Shown in pieces: positions 41,706 to 49,925 of a stretch of 64,000 nt of DNA (its first letter is position 1; every line of letters starts with the position of its first letter). Source of the DNA: Neptuniibacter halophilus (GTDB lineage: Bacteria > Pseudomonadota > Gammaproteobacteria > Pseudomonadales > Balneatricaceae); assembly GCF_030295765.1 (NCBI RefSeq), contig NZ_AP027293.1:1-64000 (forward strand), read 5' to 3'. The notes beneath the pieces were generated by a model. The model saw only the letters and a list, made by a program, of their open reading frames with translations. It had not been told where the DNA came from and searched no databases. The translations under genes and the position numbers were made by a program.

Positions 41706-42242
41706 ATGGGTAGTAAGAAACTGATACTTACTTTGCCAACTGAATTGAGCGATCTGGAAAACGCGGCTGTAGACCTCTACAACACTGCACCGCGCTTTTC
41801 CAAAAGTCGTAAGGTGCTTGATCTTATAGAGGGTGGAATGATCCTCAAAGAGATGGGGTTGCTTGAATACGTGGTGGGGCTGCGTTCTGCGAAGGAGATG
41901 ATCGGCGCGAAGGAGTCAGATCAACTTCATGCATTGAAGCATAAGGTATACACAACACTGGACGGTGCTGCGGCTCTACAGCGGTCAGACAGCGCCGTAC
42001 AGCAAAAGGTATCGTCTGCGCAGAATGTCGCTACTGAATCGCCATTGCCGCCCTCAGAGACACCGCAAGCGCCTGCTCATGAGTCGCCTCAGATCCCCCA
42101 AGAAGTGCGTAAGGAGGAAACGCGGGATGAACCGGAGAAAACCATTCCTAAGTTGAAACGAAACATTGGGGAAGGAGGTAAACGTCCTTCAGCGGGCTTT
42201 GCTGGCATGATGCAGATACAAACAGGACAAACACATGAATAA
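41706..42242 (+). CDS. ParR-like partner of the actin-like protein
   Basis: A 178-residue protein directly after the ParM-like gene. The N-terminus (KKLILTLPTELSDLENAAVDLYNTAPRFSKSRKVLDLIEGGMILKEMG) resembles a ribbon-helix-helix DNA-binding domain of ParR/StbB type. A proline- and glutamate-rich linker follows (about residues 105-150) and a basic end (KLKRNIGEGGKRPSAGFAGMM) that could be the actin-binding peptide. The assignment rests on gene order, size and the N-terminal pattern. Overlaps the next gene by eight bases. Confidence 0.6.
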   Translation: MGSKKLILTLPTELSDLENAAVDLYNTAPRFSKSRKVLDLIEGGMILKEMGLLEYVVGLRSAKEMIGAKESDQLHALKHKVYTTLDGAAALQRSDSAVQQKVSSAQNVATESPLPPSETPQAPAHESPQIPQEVRKEETRDEPEKTIPKLKRNIGEGGKRPSAGFAGMMQIQTGQTHE

Positions 42243-42954
42243 AGTATTGTTGAGTTCGATATTAGCGGTATCTCTTGTTGCAGTAGAGGCTCAGGCGAGG
42301 CTGGTTATCATTCAAGATGATTCGGTGATCCAGGCAAGAAAAGAGCAGGCCGCTAATGCTGCAAAAGTCCAGGCTATAAAGGAACAAGAAGCTGAGCGAC
42401 AGCGGTTGCTGCAAGAAAGTGAAATGAAAATTCGGAATGCTACTGTTCAGTTCGAACAAACGAACTACCAGGTTATTGCTGACCGGACTGAAAAGGTTAT
42501 AAAGCACTTTGGTGTACCGCCTAAGCAGTTACCGGCCCTTGGCGGGGCTGCTTTAGATAGTCCTTTCTGGATGGCGATGAATGCGATCGTACCGACTGGA
42601 TGGAAGGTTTATTTGGATAATGCTGTTGATGCCCACCTGCCTGTGAGCTGGAGTGGTCAGAGATTTAACTGGATAGCCATTCTTCACCAGCTGGGCGTGC
42701 AAAAGCGTTTGGCGTTTGATATAGATTGGAATCAACAGGTTGTCTTGGTGCGTAAACGGAGTTCTGCGATAGATTATCTTCGGGAGCAGCATCAAGCTCG
42801 CAATAGTTCACAGGAGTTCTTGATCACAGTTGATTCTGAGAACAGTGAATCGATCCCCGAAGGTGGGGAGGGGGTTCTGGTTATCAATGGGCAGCCGGTT
42901 AAGGTTAAGCGAACCGAGCGCTTAGGCAGGCCCAAAGAGCGGCAGGAACAATGA
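42235..42954 (+). CDS. TcpQ/PilL-like periplasmic protein
   Basis: A 239-residue protein with a signal peptide (VLLSSILAVSLVAVEAQA-RL), a coiled-coil (about residues 30-75, rich in Gln/Glu/Arg) and a C-terminal domain with the pattern of TcpQ/PilL-type secretin-associated domains (PTGWKVYLDNAVDAHLPVSWSGQRFNWIAILHQLG, VDW-like DIDWNQQVVLVRK). It may be a periplasmic component of the outer membrane complex or of an associated pilus. Last gene of the dotD operon, followed by a strong terminator. Confidence 0.6.
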   Translation: MNKVLLSSILAVSLVAVEAQARLVIIQDDSVIQARKEQAANAAKVQAIKEQEAERQRLLQESEMKIRNATVQFEQTNYQVIADRTEKVIKHFGVPPKQLPALGGAALDSPFWMAMNAIVPTGWKVYLDNAVDAHLPVSWSGQRFNWIAILHQLGVQKRLAFDIDWNQQVVLVRKRSSAIDYLREQHQARNSSQEFLITVDSENSESIPEGGEGVLVINGQPVKVKRTERLGRPKERQEQ

Positions 42955-42959
42955 ATCAA

Positions 42960-42981
42960 ACGGGCTTATGCCCGTTTTTTT
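42960..42981 (+). terminator. Terminator of the dotD operon
   Basis: ACGGGC, loop TTAT, GCCCGT, then seven T; starts 6 bases after the last stop codon of the operon. A textbook Rho-independent terminator. Confidence 0.92.
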
Positions 42982-43023
42982 GTGCTAAAGCGAATGTTAG
43001 CGTGATTTTCATCGGCTGGAATC

Positions 43024-43117
43024 ACCTACGAGTTACCTACGAGTTACCTAGTGGCTTAAAAATTACATTACTGGATATGGGAGTTACCCAGTAAGTACCT
43101 ACGAGTTACCTACGAGT
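43024..43117 (+). repeat. Two pairs of 11-bp repeats TACCTACGAGT
   Basis: ACCTACGAGT occurs at 43024, 43035, 43097 and 43108 (11-bp steps inside each pair), with a partial copy at 43046. They lie 97-190 bp before the membrane protein gene at 43214, in a 259-bp gap with no gene. A TTGACA at 43165-43170 could be the -35 of that gene's promoter. The core matches the array at 37383-37448 and the leader decamer. Confidence 0.7.
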
Positions 43118-43213
43118 TACCAAAAAAATCCATTCTCAATCAAAAAGCCTTGCTCTTTTGGGTATTGACATGTATTATATAATTGGGTTTAAGTACGCAT
43201 AAGGAATAATAAA

Positions 43214-44011
43214 ATGGAACAAGTTGCACAGATCTCTGCCCAAGAGCAGGGCAAAGAAAAAAAGCCTTTCTTCCTGTTTCGGATTTTCATCTGGATCTGG
43301 GCTAATCCAACAATTTCGGCATTTGTCTTGGGGTTTACTTCATTCTGCTTGACTTTGTTTCTCGATAATATGCAGATCATCTTGATTGGGGGTTATTACA
43401 TCGGTTCGGGGACTGATTTGCTGATTGGAGGGTTAACCTTTGTAGCCCAGCCGGAAGAAATGGCTATCAACCATTATCTGTATCAGGTCTATTCAGTAGA
43501 ATTCTTTTTATTGCAGATGTATTGCGTAGTCTTGTTGCTGCTGGGAGGGAGCGCATTAGCGCTTGCTCCTAAAATGATCTATCGCACAGTATTGTTCGTT
43601 AAGAACAACACCAAGTACGGATGGGGTGGCGTAATCGCAATGATGATTATACCAGTGCTACCAGTGTTTTTTGGCTACCCTATTTACATGGGGTGGGAAG
43701 GTTATAGCATCGGTAGTGCTGGTGTCTCTTACTACCAGAAGGTTTCGTTAGATGGGCCGGGGGAAGCTGCTTTTTTGGCGCGCAGAGTCTATATTCCTGA
43801 TGCAGTTGGTAATTCTCCTTTGGACAAGGCTGACTCGTTGATCGTGGCAGCGGCTAAAAGAACTTACAGTGGTGACCCTCAAGAATTCTCGGCTACTGTG
43901 CGGATCAAAAGTGGTTACAATGGTGAAGTTACAGGCTGGTGGCCTCCAGTGCAGTGTCGATGGTTTAAGGTTGGTTGTGAAAACTGGCAAAAGGTCGGCC
44001 TCACCAACTAA
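43214..44011 (+). CDS. Uncharacterised inner membrane protein of the transfer region
   Basis: A 265-residue protein with about four membrane segments (roughly residues 22-45, 55-75, 98-120 and 138-160) and a C-terminal, probably periplasmic, domain with two cysteines (PPVQCRWFKVGCENW) that may form a disulphide. I do not recognise a family. Controlled by its own promoter with the 11-bp repeat array upstream, and followed by a terminator, so it is a single-gene unit inside the transfer region. Confidence 0.6.
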   Translation: MEQVAQISAQEQGKEKKPFFLFRIFIWIWANPTISAFVLGFTSFCLTLFLDNMQIILIGGYYIGSGTDLLIGGLTFVAQPEEMAINHYLYQVYSVEFFLLQMYCVVLLLLGGSALALAPKMIYRTVLFVKNNTKYGWGGVIAMMIIPVLPVFFGYPIYMGWEGYSIGSAGVSYYQKVSLDGPGEAAFLARRVYIPDAVGNSPLDKADSLIVAAAKRTYSGDPQEFSATVRIKSGYNGEVTGWWPPVQCRWFKVGCENWQKVGLTN

Positions 44012-44028
44012 CCCGCAGTAAATAGAAA

Positions 44029-44053
44029 AACCCGCATAGAGCGGGTTTTTTTT
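44029..44053. terminator. Terminator between convergent genes
   Basis: AACCCGC, loop ATAGA, GCGGGTT, then a T run; 17 bases after the stop of the membrane protein gene and shared with the convergent dotA-like gene that ends at 44071. Confidence 0.9.
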
Positions 44054-44070
44054 GTCGGAACCATGCTTCT

Positions 44071-46422
44071 TTACGTGAGCAGGTTGTTTTGTTGTTCCTG
44101 CTGTTTCTGTTGTCTGTTGGCTCCTGTCCCACCAGCGCCGGCACCGACATTGTGTTGAACATTGGATTGCCACCCAGCAATCATTGTTTGCCCTTTGTTT
44201 TCACCAATATTCTCATGAGCTGTTGAGGTGGTTGAGCCGTAATAGATTGGGATCTGATCTGGAACCTCATAAATTAATGATGTGCAGCGATATACGATTA
44301 CCAACTCAAACATCACATAAATAATGACCATGACTAAAGCCCCCCAGATGTGGCTGAACGACTCAGAATTAGCCATAGGCGCATATTCTAGGAAGAGTGA
44401 GGTAAAATGCCCCATCTCGCGCATCAAAATCTGCGCGACATGCCAAGTCATGACCATGATGCTGGGCCGGGCCAAAATGGTGATCATGGTAATCCAACCC
44501 TGTTTAGCATGATCGCCAGCGTAACCATCACCGTCTGGCATTGCGTGTGCGGCCATCCAGAGAGGGGCTGCCATAAATGCCACAATAACTAAAAGATAAT
44601 TGCCAAGAACGGCTAGATCCCACATGAAGAAGGGAAGGGCCGGTAACCAGTATGCAAGGACAGACCCTATGGCGATTAAAATAGGGCCTATGCTAAAAAT
44701 CATGGAAACAAAGTTTTCAAGGAAAGCGCCTGCTGCCGCAATACCTCCTTCAGAAAGTCCTCCCGATACGTGGTTGACTACTGTTCGTAAAGCGGAGTCT
44801 GAAGATTCTTTGTTTGTTATAAAGGCGCTTGCTGAGTCCAGATATACACCAAGAAATATCATAGAGAAACCAGCGGTAGTCATACGGTATCCTAAGTGCT
44901 GTAGATTGGTGATCGGATCGTAGTCTTTAAAGTTAAACTGCGAGTCAACGAGGAGTGTTTTCATCATGCTCGAACTCACATTTGAGAAAACTGCTTCTGC
45001 ATCAGCATCCTTGTAAAACTCACTCATTAAATATTCAGTATCCAGCTGCTGCCAGGCCTCGCTATCAGATGCCCATGGTGTGTCTTTGTTACCAAGCTTG
45101 TTAGCGTTAACGCTTTCAAAGGTGTCCTGACTCTCATATATAGCCTGATTGAGTATATGTAAGGTCCGGGTAAAGCGTTCGCTAATGAATTCATCCTCTA
45201 GGGATTCGATGGAAAATTCTTTTCCTGCGGGTGCTTGGGAGCCGAGTTTAGATAGGAAGTTCTGTGCGCGAGATTTTTCTAGCCAGGTGAATCCATTGTA
45301 GATCCATCCCCTTTTAGCAGCGTAGGCTGTTGTGTCCTTTTGCAGAGTTCCTTCAAGGTTTTTATTCCATTCTTTTTCTAGTGCCTGCCCTCCTTCGCGG
45401 AAGGCGATGAATAGCTCTCTATTGTATGTTTCCTTTGCATTAGCATAAGCTGCTGATAACTGCTGTAGGTCTGCTTTTTGACCGGGTATGATCACCCCGG
45501 CGGTGATGCCATTAAACAGTGTATTATGGGTTTTAATAACTGCCTGCTTGTGAGATTCCACAATCCGGTTTCTGAGTTGAATCTGGTGTTCGTTCATTGT
45601 TCCCCAGATGCCAGTCGGGTCAAATGCTTCTCCTAAGTATTGATCGTTGTCGACGGTCATTTCTACTTCGCCACAAACAGCATCACCTTCGGCGTTTTCA
45701 TATGACAGTTTGAAATGTGCCGTATCAGAAACGAACCATTCATCTGAACTGTTGTCTTTTAGCTCTACTTTGTAACGTGAATCATAAAGCGGGTGATCCT
45801 TGTAGTAATCATTAACGGCGGCTGCGCATAGCGTGGATTTGCTTATTGATGCTATGACACGATTGATTTTTAGTGCATCAGGGCGGTAGGGAGTAACGCC
45901 GCCATTCACGAAAGTGTACTTCTGGCCCTCCGTATTCACTAAATTAGCAATCCACGATGCCTGCATACCCATGAAGGCGACCAATACTTGAGCAAGACAA
46001 AACCCTGACACCACGGGCAACAAGCCGCATAAAGAGGACAGCGCCCTGATTATTGACATTGTATCGTTGTATTTGGAGCTTTGAACTTGGCCTGAGGCAC
46101 CGGAGACCAGCACTTTTTGCATTAAAAAGGCGAAAATTAGCCATACCAGAACAGAGAATGTAGCCAGATTGAACACCATGAACATGCTTGCGAGGGCAGT
46201 ATCCATCTCTCCTTCCGGTACGGAGAAGACTGCGTAATCCGCAACTCCGCCAAAGATCGATCTGTATACGTTCTCAGGTGTTGGTGTGCTTGATGATATC
46301 CCGTTGGTATCGGAGGCCTGCATTGTGAAATCAGGCAGGCTTTGCATGACAGAATCTGCAGCAGTTGCAGTACCTGAGAGCAATATCAGCGCCATGATCG
46401 ATAGTTTCAGCCACTGCATCAT
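44071..46422 (-). CDS. dotA: DotA/TraY-family integral membrane protein
   Basis: A 783-residue DotA/TraY-family protein: signal peptide (SIMALILLSGTATA-AD), a membrane segment after a short periplasmic stretch (VFNLATFSVLVWLIFAFLMQ), the conserved ISIIRALSSLCGLLPVVSGF-like region (here MSIIRALSSLCGLLPV), a long periplasmic loop of about 350 residues with several cysteines, and a C-terminal cluster of five or so helices (from GFSMIFLGVYLDSA onward). DotA is essential for type IVB transfer. I chose the ATG at 46422; the frame is open to a TTG six codons earlier. It is a single-gene leftward unit. Confidence 0.9.
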   Translation of the reverse strand: MMQWLKLSIMALILLSGTATAADSVMQSLPDFTMQASDTNGISSSTPTPENVYRSIFGGVADYAVFSVPEGEMDTALASMFMVFNLATFSVLVWLIFAFLMQKVLVSGASGQVQSSKYNDTMSIIRALSSLCGLLPVVSGFCLAQVLVAFMGMQASWIANLVNTEGQKYTFVNGGVTPYRPDALKINRVIASISKSTLCAAAVNDYYKDHPLYDSRYKVELKDNSSDEWFVSDTAHFKLSYENAEGDAVCGEVEMTVDNDQYLGEAFDPTGIWGTMNEHQIQLRNRIVESHKQAVIKTHNTLFNGITAGVIIPGQKADLQQLSAAYANAKETYNRELFIAFREGGQALEKEWNKNLEGTLQKDTTAYAAKRGWIYNGFTWLEKSRAQNFLSKLGSQAPAGKEFSIESLEDEFISERFTRTLHILNQAIYESQDTFESVNANKLGNKDTPWASDSEAWQQLDTEYLMSEFYKDADAEAVFSNVSSSMMKTLLVDSQFNFKDYDPITNLQHLGYRMTTAGFSMIFLGVYLDSASAFITNKESSDSALRTVVNHVSGGLSEGGIAAAGAFLENFVSMIFSIGPILIAIGSVLAYWLPALPFFMWDLAVLGNYLLVIVAFMAAPLWMAAHAMPDGDGYAGDHAKQGWITMITILARPSIMVMTWHVAQILMREMGHFTSLFLEYAPMANSESFSHIWGALVMVIIYVMFELVIVYRCTSLIYEVPDQIPIYYGSTTSTAHENIGENKGQTMIAGWQSNVQHNVGAGAGGTGANRQQKQQEQQNNLLT

Positions 46423-46495
46423 AAAATCCCATTTGAACAAATCTTATTATACCGTATCATAATAATATATTACGGGTCTGCATTATAGGATAGGT

Positions 46496-46969
46496 ATGTC
46501 TGATTCACATGGCTCTGATCAGTTTTGGGATGAAGATTTAGCGTTAAGCGAAGTCATGGACAAAATCCAAGAGTATGAAACATGGGTCGTTGAAGATCCT
46601 GATGTTCTTCAATCTATGGATGAGTCGGTGCGACAGGTTCTTGCAGCCATTGATACCCAGTATCAGCGCATGCAGGAGTACCGGCCAAATGGCGATCATT
46701 CTGAGTTTCTTGAATCGATGTTAATCATCCTGGGATTTATGCCTGCGAAGAAAGCTCTGTATTACTTAACTTCGTTTCAGCAGTACCAAGGTTTTTTTGA
46801 GGCGCTGGCGAATAAGTTGAGCGATGCTCCCCCGTTAAAGGATTACGCAAAAACCCTGCTGGCTAGAGCCAGTGTGCTGCAACAGCGTCAACTGCAGATG
46901 GCTGTGAACAGCCAGGAAAACTTCAACCAGCTTACTCAGGCTTTGGAGCGAATCTTTGAAAAAGGTTAA
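46496..46969 (+). CDS. Uncharacterised helical protein
   Basis: A 157-residue acidic, all-helical cytoplasmic protein with no recognised motif; the last third (LLARASVLQQRQLQMAVNSQENFNQLTQALERIF) looks like a coiled coil. First gene of a rightward set that runs to 51333. Its stop overlaps the next gene, so they are translationally coupled. The divergent neighbour is dotA, and the 73-bp gap is very AT-rich. Confidence 0.55.
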   Translation: MSDSHGSDQFWDEDLALSEVMDKIQEYETWVVEDPDVLQSMDESVRQVLAAIDTQYQRMQEYRPNGDHSEFLESMLIILGFMPAKKALYYLTSFQQYQGFFEALANKLSDAPPLKDYAKTLLARASVLQQRQLQMAVNSQENFNQLTQALERIFEKG

Positions 46970-47597
46970 GACCATAGCAGGTGCATTAATTGCCTGTACC
47001 ACAGTATTGATAGCGCAGCCGGCTGAAGCTCTTTCGCGTGAGCAATTACTTGAAAATTGCAAACCATTGCTGGATCTCGCTAACAAAGCTTTATCTGATC
47101 GGAAGATGAAAACAGCAATTGAGGCCAATGCGATTGATGGTGGCGGAGCGCTCAGCGAGGCATCTTGCGTTGATAACCTCCTCGACTTTGAATTTGATGC
47201 ATTTATGAATGTAGGCGGCTTTGAAGGGCTTTTGGGTGGTCTTTTTGAATCCATGAAAGGGCAGGTCAAAGATAGCCTCAAAAACATGACATGTGATTTT
47301 GCAGATGACCTCAAAGCAGAGTCAGACACCTTTCTGTCGTGTACGGCCAATATGAGTGTAGATTTGGCAGTTGCAGGTCAATTACCAACCCCGAGCCTGG
47401 AATCTTGTTTAGGCACCGGTCTAGATGGCAGTGGCTATGACTTCAGTTTTTCAGGCGGGAACGGGAACTATGGAATTTCCGAGCGCTTTGAAACGGGTGG
47501 AGGGACCAGTAGTAGCACGGGGACTCAATCATCACAGCAACTACTGGATGCTATTGGGAACAAGGTAAATCAGTTAAACCAAATGGGTGGGCAGTGA
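46956..47597 (+). CDS. Uncharacterised periplasmic protein
   Basis: A 213-residue protein starting with TTG (overlapping the upstream gene by 14 bases) and carrying a signal peptide (MKKVKTIAGALIACTTVLIAQPAEA). The mature part has five cysteines (LLENCKPLL, EASCVDNL, NMTCDF, FLSCTAN, LESCLGTG) likely paired in disulphides, a glycine/serine-rich stretch near the C-terminus and a final helix. No known family. The cysteines and position suggest an envelope component of the transfer machine. Confidence 0.55.
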   Translation: MKKVKTIAGALIACTTVLIAQPAEALSREQLLENCKPLLDLANKALSDRKMKTAIEANAIDGGGALSEASCVDNLLDFEFDAFMNVGGFEGLLGGLFESMKGQVKDSLKNMTCDFADDLKAESDTFLSCTANMSVDLAVAGQLPTPSLESCLGTGLDGSGYDFSFSGGNGNYGISERFETGGGTSSSTGTQSSQQLLDAIGNKVNQLNQMGGQ

Positions 47598-47598
47598 T

Positions 47599-48645
47599 AT
47601 GAAGAAAACAGCACTGGTCATTGCCATTGGAGGGTTATCCCTCTTACCGGTTGATACAGCAAATGCATGTGGTACTTGCCGCCAGGCTAATTCTTACGGG
47701 AATTATGTTGTTGGTGAAACGAATACAGCTACAGGTGAGGTTCGATCGGCTACCGAAGCTATCCGGATTGGTTTCGACATGATGATTACAGCCATTAAGG
47801 CTATGTCGGATAACGTGACCTCAGAATTACATAAAGGTCAGGTAGTTCAGAAAACGATGCTCGATGAGCTGAACCGGCAGATGGAGCAACGTGAAAAAGC
47901 TGAATACATCGTTGAGTCTAACCAGTTTTACGAAGAGCGTTACGGAGAAAATAACATTCCTCTTAGCGCTTGCGAGGACTGGAGCGATGCCTTAGCGATG
48001 GCAGTAGCTAAGGACCAAACAGAGGAAGAATTGCGTGGTGCTATCGATACATTCTTTACTGAATATCGCTTGGCATCCCCTGTAGATGATTGGCGATACC
48101 ATAACAGGACACTTGAATTTGCCAGTGCCGGTGATGTGGATCTAAACCAAGCTGTCTTATCTAACGATGAGGTTCAGCAGGCTGTAGAAATGATTAACCA
48201 AACCATAGAGCCAGTACCTGTAACTCCGTTGCATCCTGATGCTGTTGTGGCTGAGTTAAGCGCAGATGATCGTGCGCTTCGCTCTCAAATCCAATCTTTG
48301 AATCTACGACTTGATGCACCAAAGCAGGCCCTAAAAGAGCAGGTAATGCTTAAAGCCCCCATCGTTGATGAGGAGACATCGGTTCAAAGTATTCTGGAAG
48401 AGCGAGCTTATGATGGGATCGATCCAGAGACACTGGCCGATATCAGCAGCGGTTCTGAAATGCGTACTTTAAGGACTCTTTTACGGGACCAACAGTATGG
48501 CAATGTCATGGTCTACGAACACTTGAAAGCGAGTCTACGTACAACTCGCATCATGTCTATGGAATTGGCTGCCCGGTCGGATATGACTCGCAAGGGCTAT
48601 CGATACCTGCAAAACCAACTGGATGCTAAAAATGCTGTTCGGTAA
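47599..48645 (+). CDS. Cysteine-motif periplasmic protein, paralogue A
   Basis: A 348-residue protein with a signal peptide (LVIAIGGLSLLPVDTANA) directly followed by CGTC, then a long, mostly helical mature part with coiled-coil potential (VTSELHKGQVVQKTMLDELNRQMEQREK). The ATG at 47599 is one base after the preceding stop. It is clearly related to the next gene product: both have a Cys cluster after the signal peptide, a KxMLDxLNxQM segment, an E-x-Y-N/G-E-N-x-P segment, and a C-terminal region of similar helices. I do not recognise the family. Confidence 0.6.
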   Translation: MKKTALVIAIGGLSLLPVDTANACGTCRQANSYGNYVVGETNTATGEVRSATEAIRIGFDMMITAIKAMSDNVTSELHKGQVVQKTMLDELNRQMEQREKAEYIVESNQFYEERYGENNIPLSACEDWSDALAMAVAKDQTEEELRGAIDTFFTEYRLASPVDDWRYHNRTLEFASAGDVDLNQAVLSNDEVQQAVEMINQTIEPVPVTPLHPDAVVAELSADDRALRSQIQSLNLRLDAPKQALKEQVMLKAPIVDEETSVQSILEERAYDGIDPETLADISSGSEMRTLRTLLRDQQYGNVMVYEHLKASLRTTRIMSMELAARSDMTRKGYRYLQNQLDAKNAVR

Positions 48646-49753
48646 ACGCAAGGACTCAAAAGCATGGGCGACCGCTTTAGGTGGTTTATTTATTGCCGGG
48701 GGGATTACCGTATCTACCCCGGTTATGGCTGGTAGTTGCTGTGGCTGTGAGCGGTGCGCTTCTCAAGCAATATCGCGTGCTAAGTCGAAGTCAGTTACAG
48801 CGTTTCAGCAGCTTCATGCCTCAATATACGAGTTGGGCCAGGTCTTTTTAGGAAAAAGTAACGAGACCACTCAGGCTATCTATGCCGCCTCGGAAAACAT
48901 TACCACCAAAGTGAACGTAGGTTCGCGTGTAGAAAAACAAATGCTGGATGGTCTTAATGCTCAAATGCAGATAAGGCAACGCCAGGCATCGACACTTCGC
49001 CGTAAGCGTGATCTGGAAGAGACATACAACCCCGAGACCGTCCCTGAAAACCTGCTGCTGGCTTATGGCACCCAGGATAGTTTTAAGGCTTCTGATTACA
49101 AAGGCTTTGTCTCCAGTTACGGAAATCTGTATCCAGAGATGCTTAAACAAAAGCGTAGTGCATTACTGTCACAGTATGTCATCGACTCTGATGAGATGGA
49201 GCAAGCACAGTCATTGTTGTGGGGTGGCCCGATCAAAGACAGTGACGAGGCCGCAAACCTTGTGTTTGTCACCCAGCAGTTGCTCTTTGGGGGCGATGAT
49301 AACCCTTATTCAGATGTTATCGGCGCAGAAGGTAGTGAACCGGGCATAAGTCGAGATCAGGCGCGGCTGAGTGCTGACAGGGTTGTTTGGTCGGCGCGCA
49401 TAAAACCTGCACTGGATTTCTTCGTCCTCGATCACAGTCTACGGACTCGCCCCAACGAGGAAGTAGATAGTGTTATGGAATGGTTGGATGAAAACATAGA
49501 AGAGTCACTAATGAATGCAGAAGGGATGGTGAGCACCTATGCAAACGCTTCCCGCGCTGACATCTATGAAGGTATGGCAGTGGAACAGAAAAAGCTCAAC
49601 TTGCTTCGCTATCTCAATCTCAGCCTTCAACAGATACAAGAGCGAATTATTAGCACTGAAGTTGCTTTGGACCTGGATGCAGAGGCTAAAGGTCTCCGGT
49701 ATATCGTAAACAACGAAGATTTTACTACCCAGAGCGAGAATAAAGATGGTTAA
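48623..49753 (+). CDS. Cysteine-motif periplasmic protein, paralogue B
   Basis: A 376-residue protein, paralogue of the preceding one. A longer, basic N-terminus leads to a hydrophobic segment (TALGGLFIAGGITVSTPVMA) and then GSCCGCERC, a five-residue-spaced set of four cysteines that could bind a metal. The helical body contains VEKQMLDGLNAQMQIRQR, aligned with the same block of paralogue A. Overlaps the upstream gene by 23 bases. Start may instead be the ATG at 48632. Tandem paralogues with cysteine heads suggest a heteromeric envelope assembly; function unknown. Confidence 0.6.
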   Translation: MLKMLFGKRKDSKAWATALGGLFIAGGITVSTPVMAGSCCGCERCASQAISRAKSKSVTAFQQLHASIYELGQVFLGKSNETTQAIYAASENITTKVNVGSRVEKQMLDGLNAQMQIRQRQASTLRRKRDLEETYNPETVPENLLLAYGTQDSFKASDYKGFVSSYGNLYPEMLKQKRSALLSQYVIDSDEMEQAQSLLWGGPIKDSDEAANLVFVTQQLLFGGDDNPYSDVIGAEGSEPGISRDQARLSADRVVWSARIKPALDFFVLDHSLRTRPNEEVDSVMEWLDENIEESLMNAEGMVSTYANASRADIYEGMAVEQKKLNLLRYLNLSLQQIQERIISTEVALDLDAEAKGLRYIVNNEDFTTQSENKDG

Positions 49754-49925
49754 AGCTGTACGGAAAAATACGCCTCCGGGTGGATCATTGTTGGAACAGT
49801 TTCAAGCATTAGGAACACCAGATGAAAAGCTAGACCAGATTGATTTTGCAACAGAAGAGAGTACGCCGAATAAAGACGAAGTGATAGAGCCCGAGAGTAA
49901 GGGCAAGGGTGAATCGAATGAATGA
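49746..49925 (+). CDS. Small acidic protein, 59 residues
   Basis: A short frame whose ATG overlaps the end of paralogue B by eight bases and whose TGA overlaps the start of the next gene (ATG at 49918) by eight. Overlaps at both ends are what one expects of a genuine coupled gene in this operon. The product is polar and acidic at its C-terminus (ATEESTPNKDEVIEPESKG) with a short helix SLLEQFQAL; probably disordered or an adaptor. Confidence 0.5.
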   Translation: MVKAVRKNTPPGGSLLEQFQALGTPDEKLDQIDFATEESTPNKDEVIEPESKGKGESNE

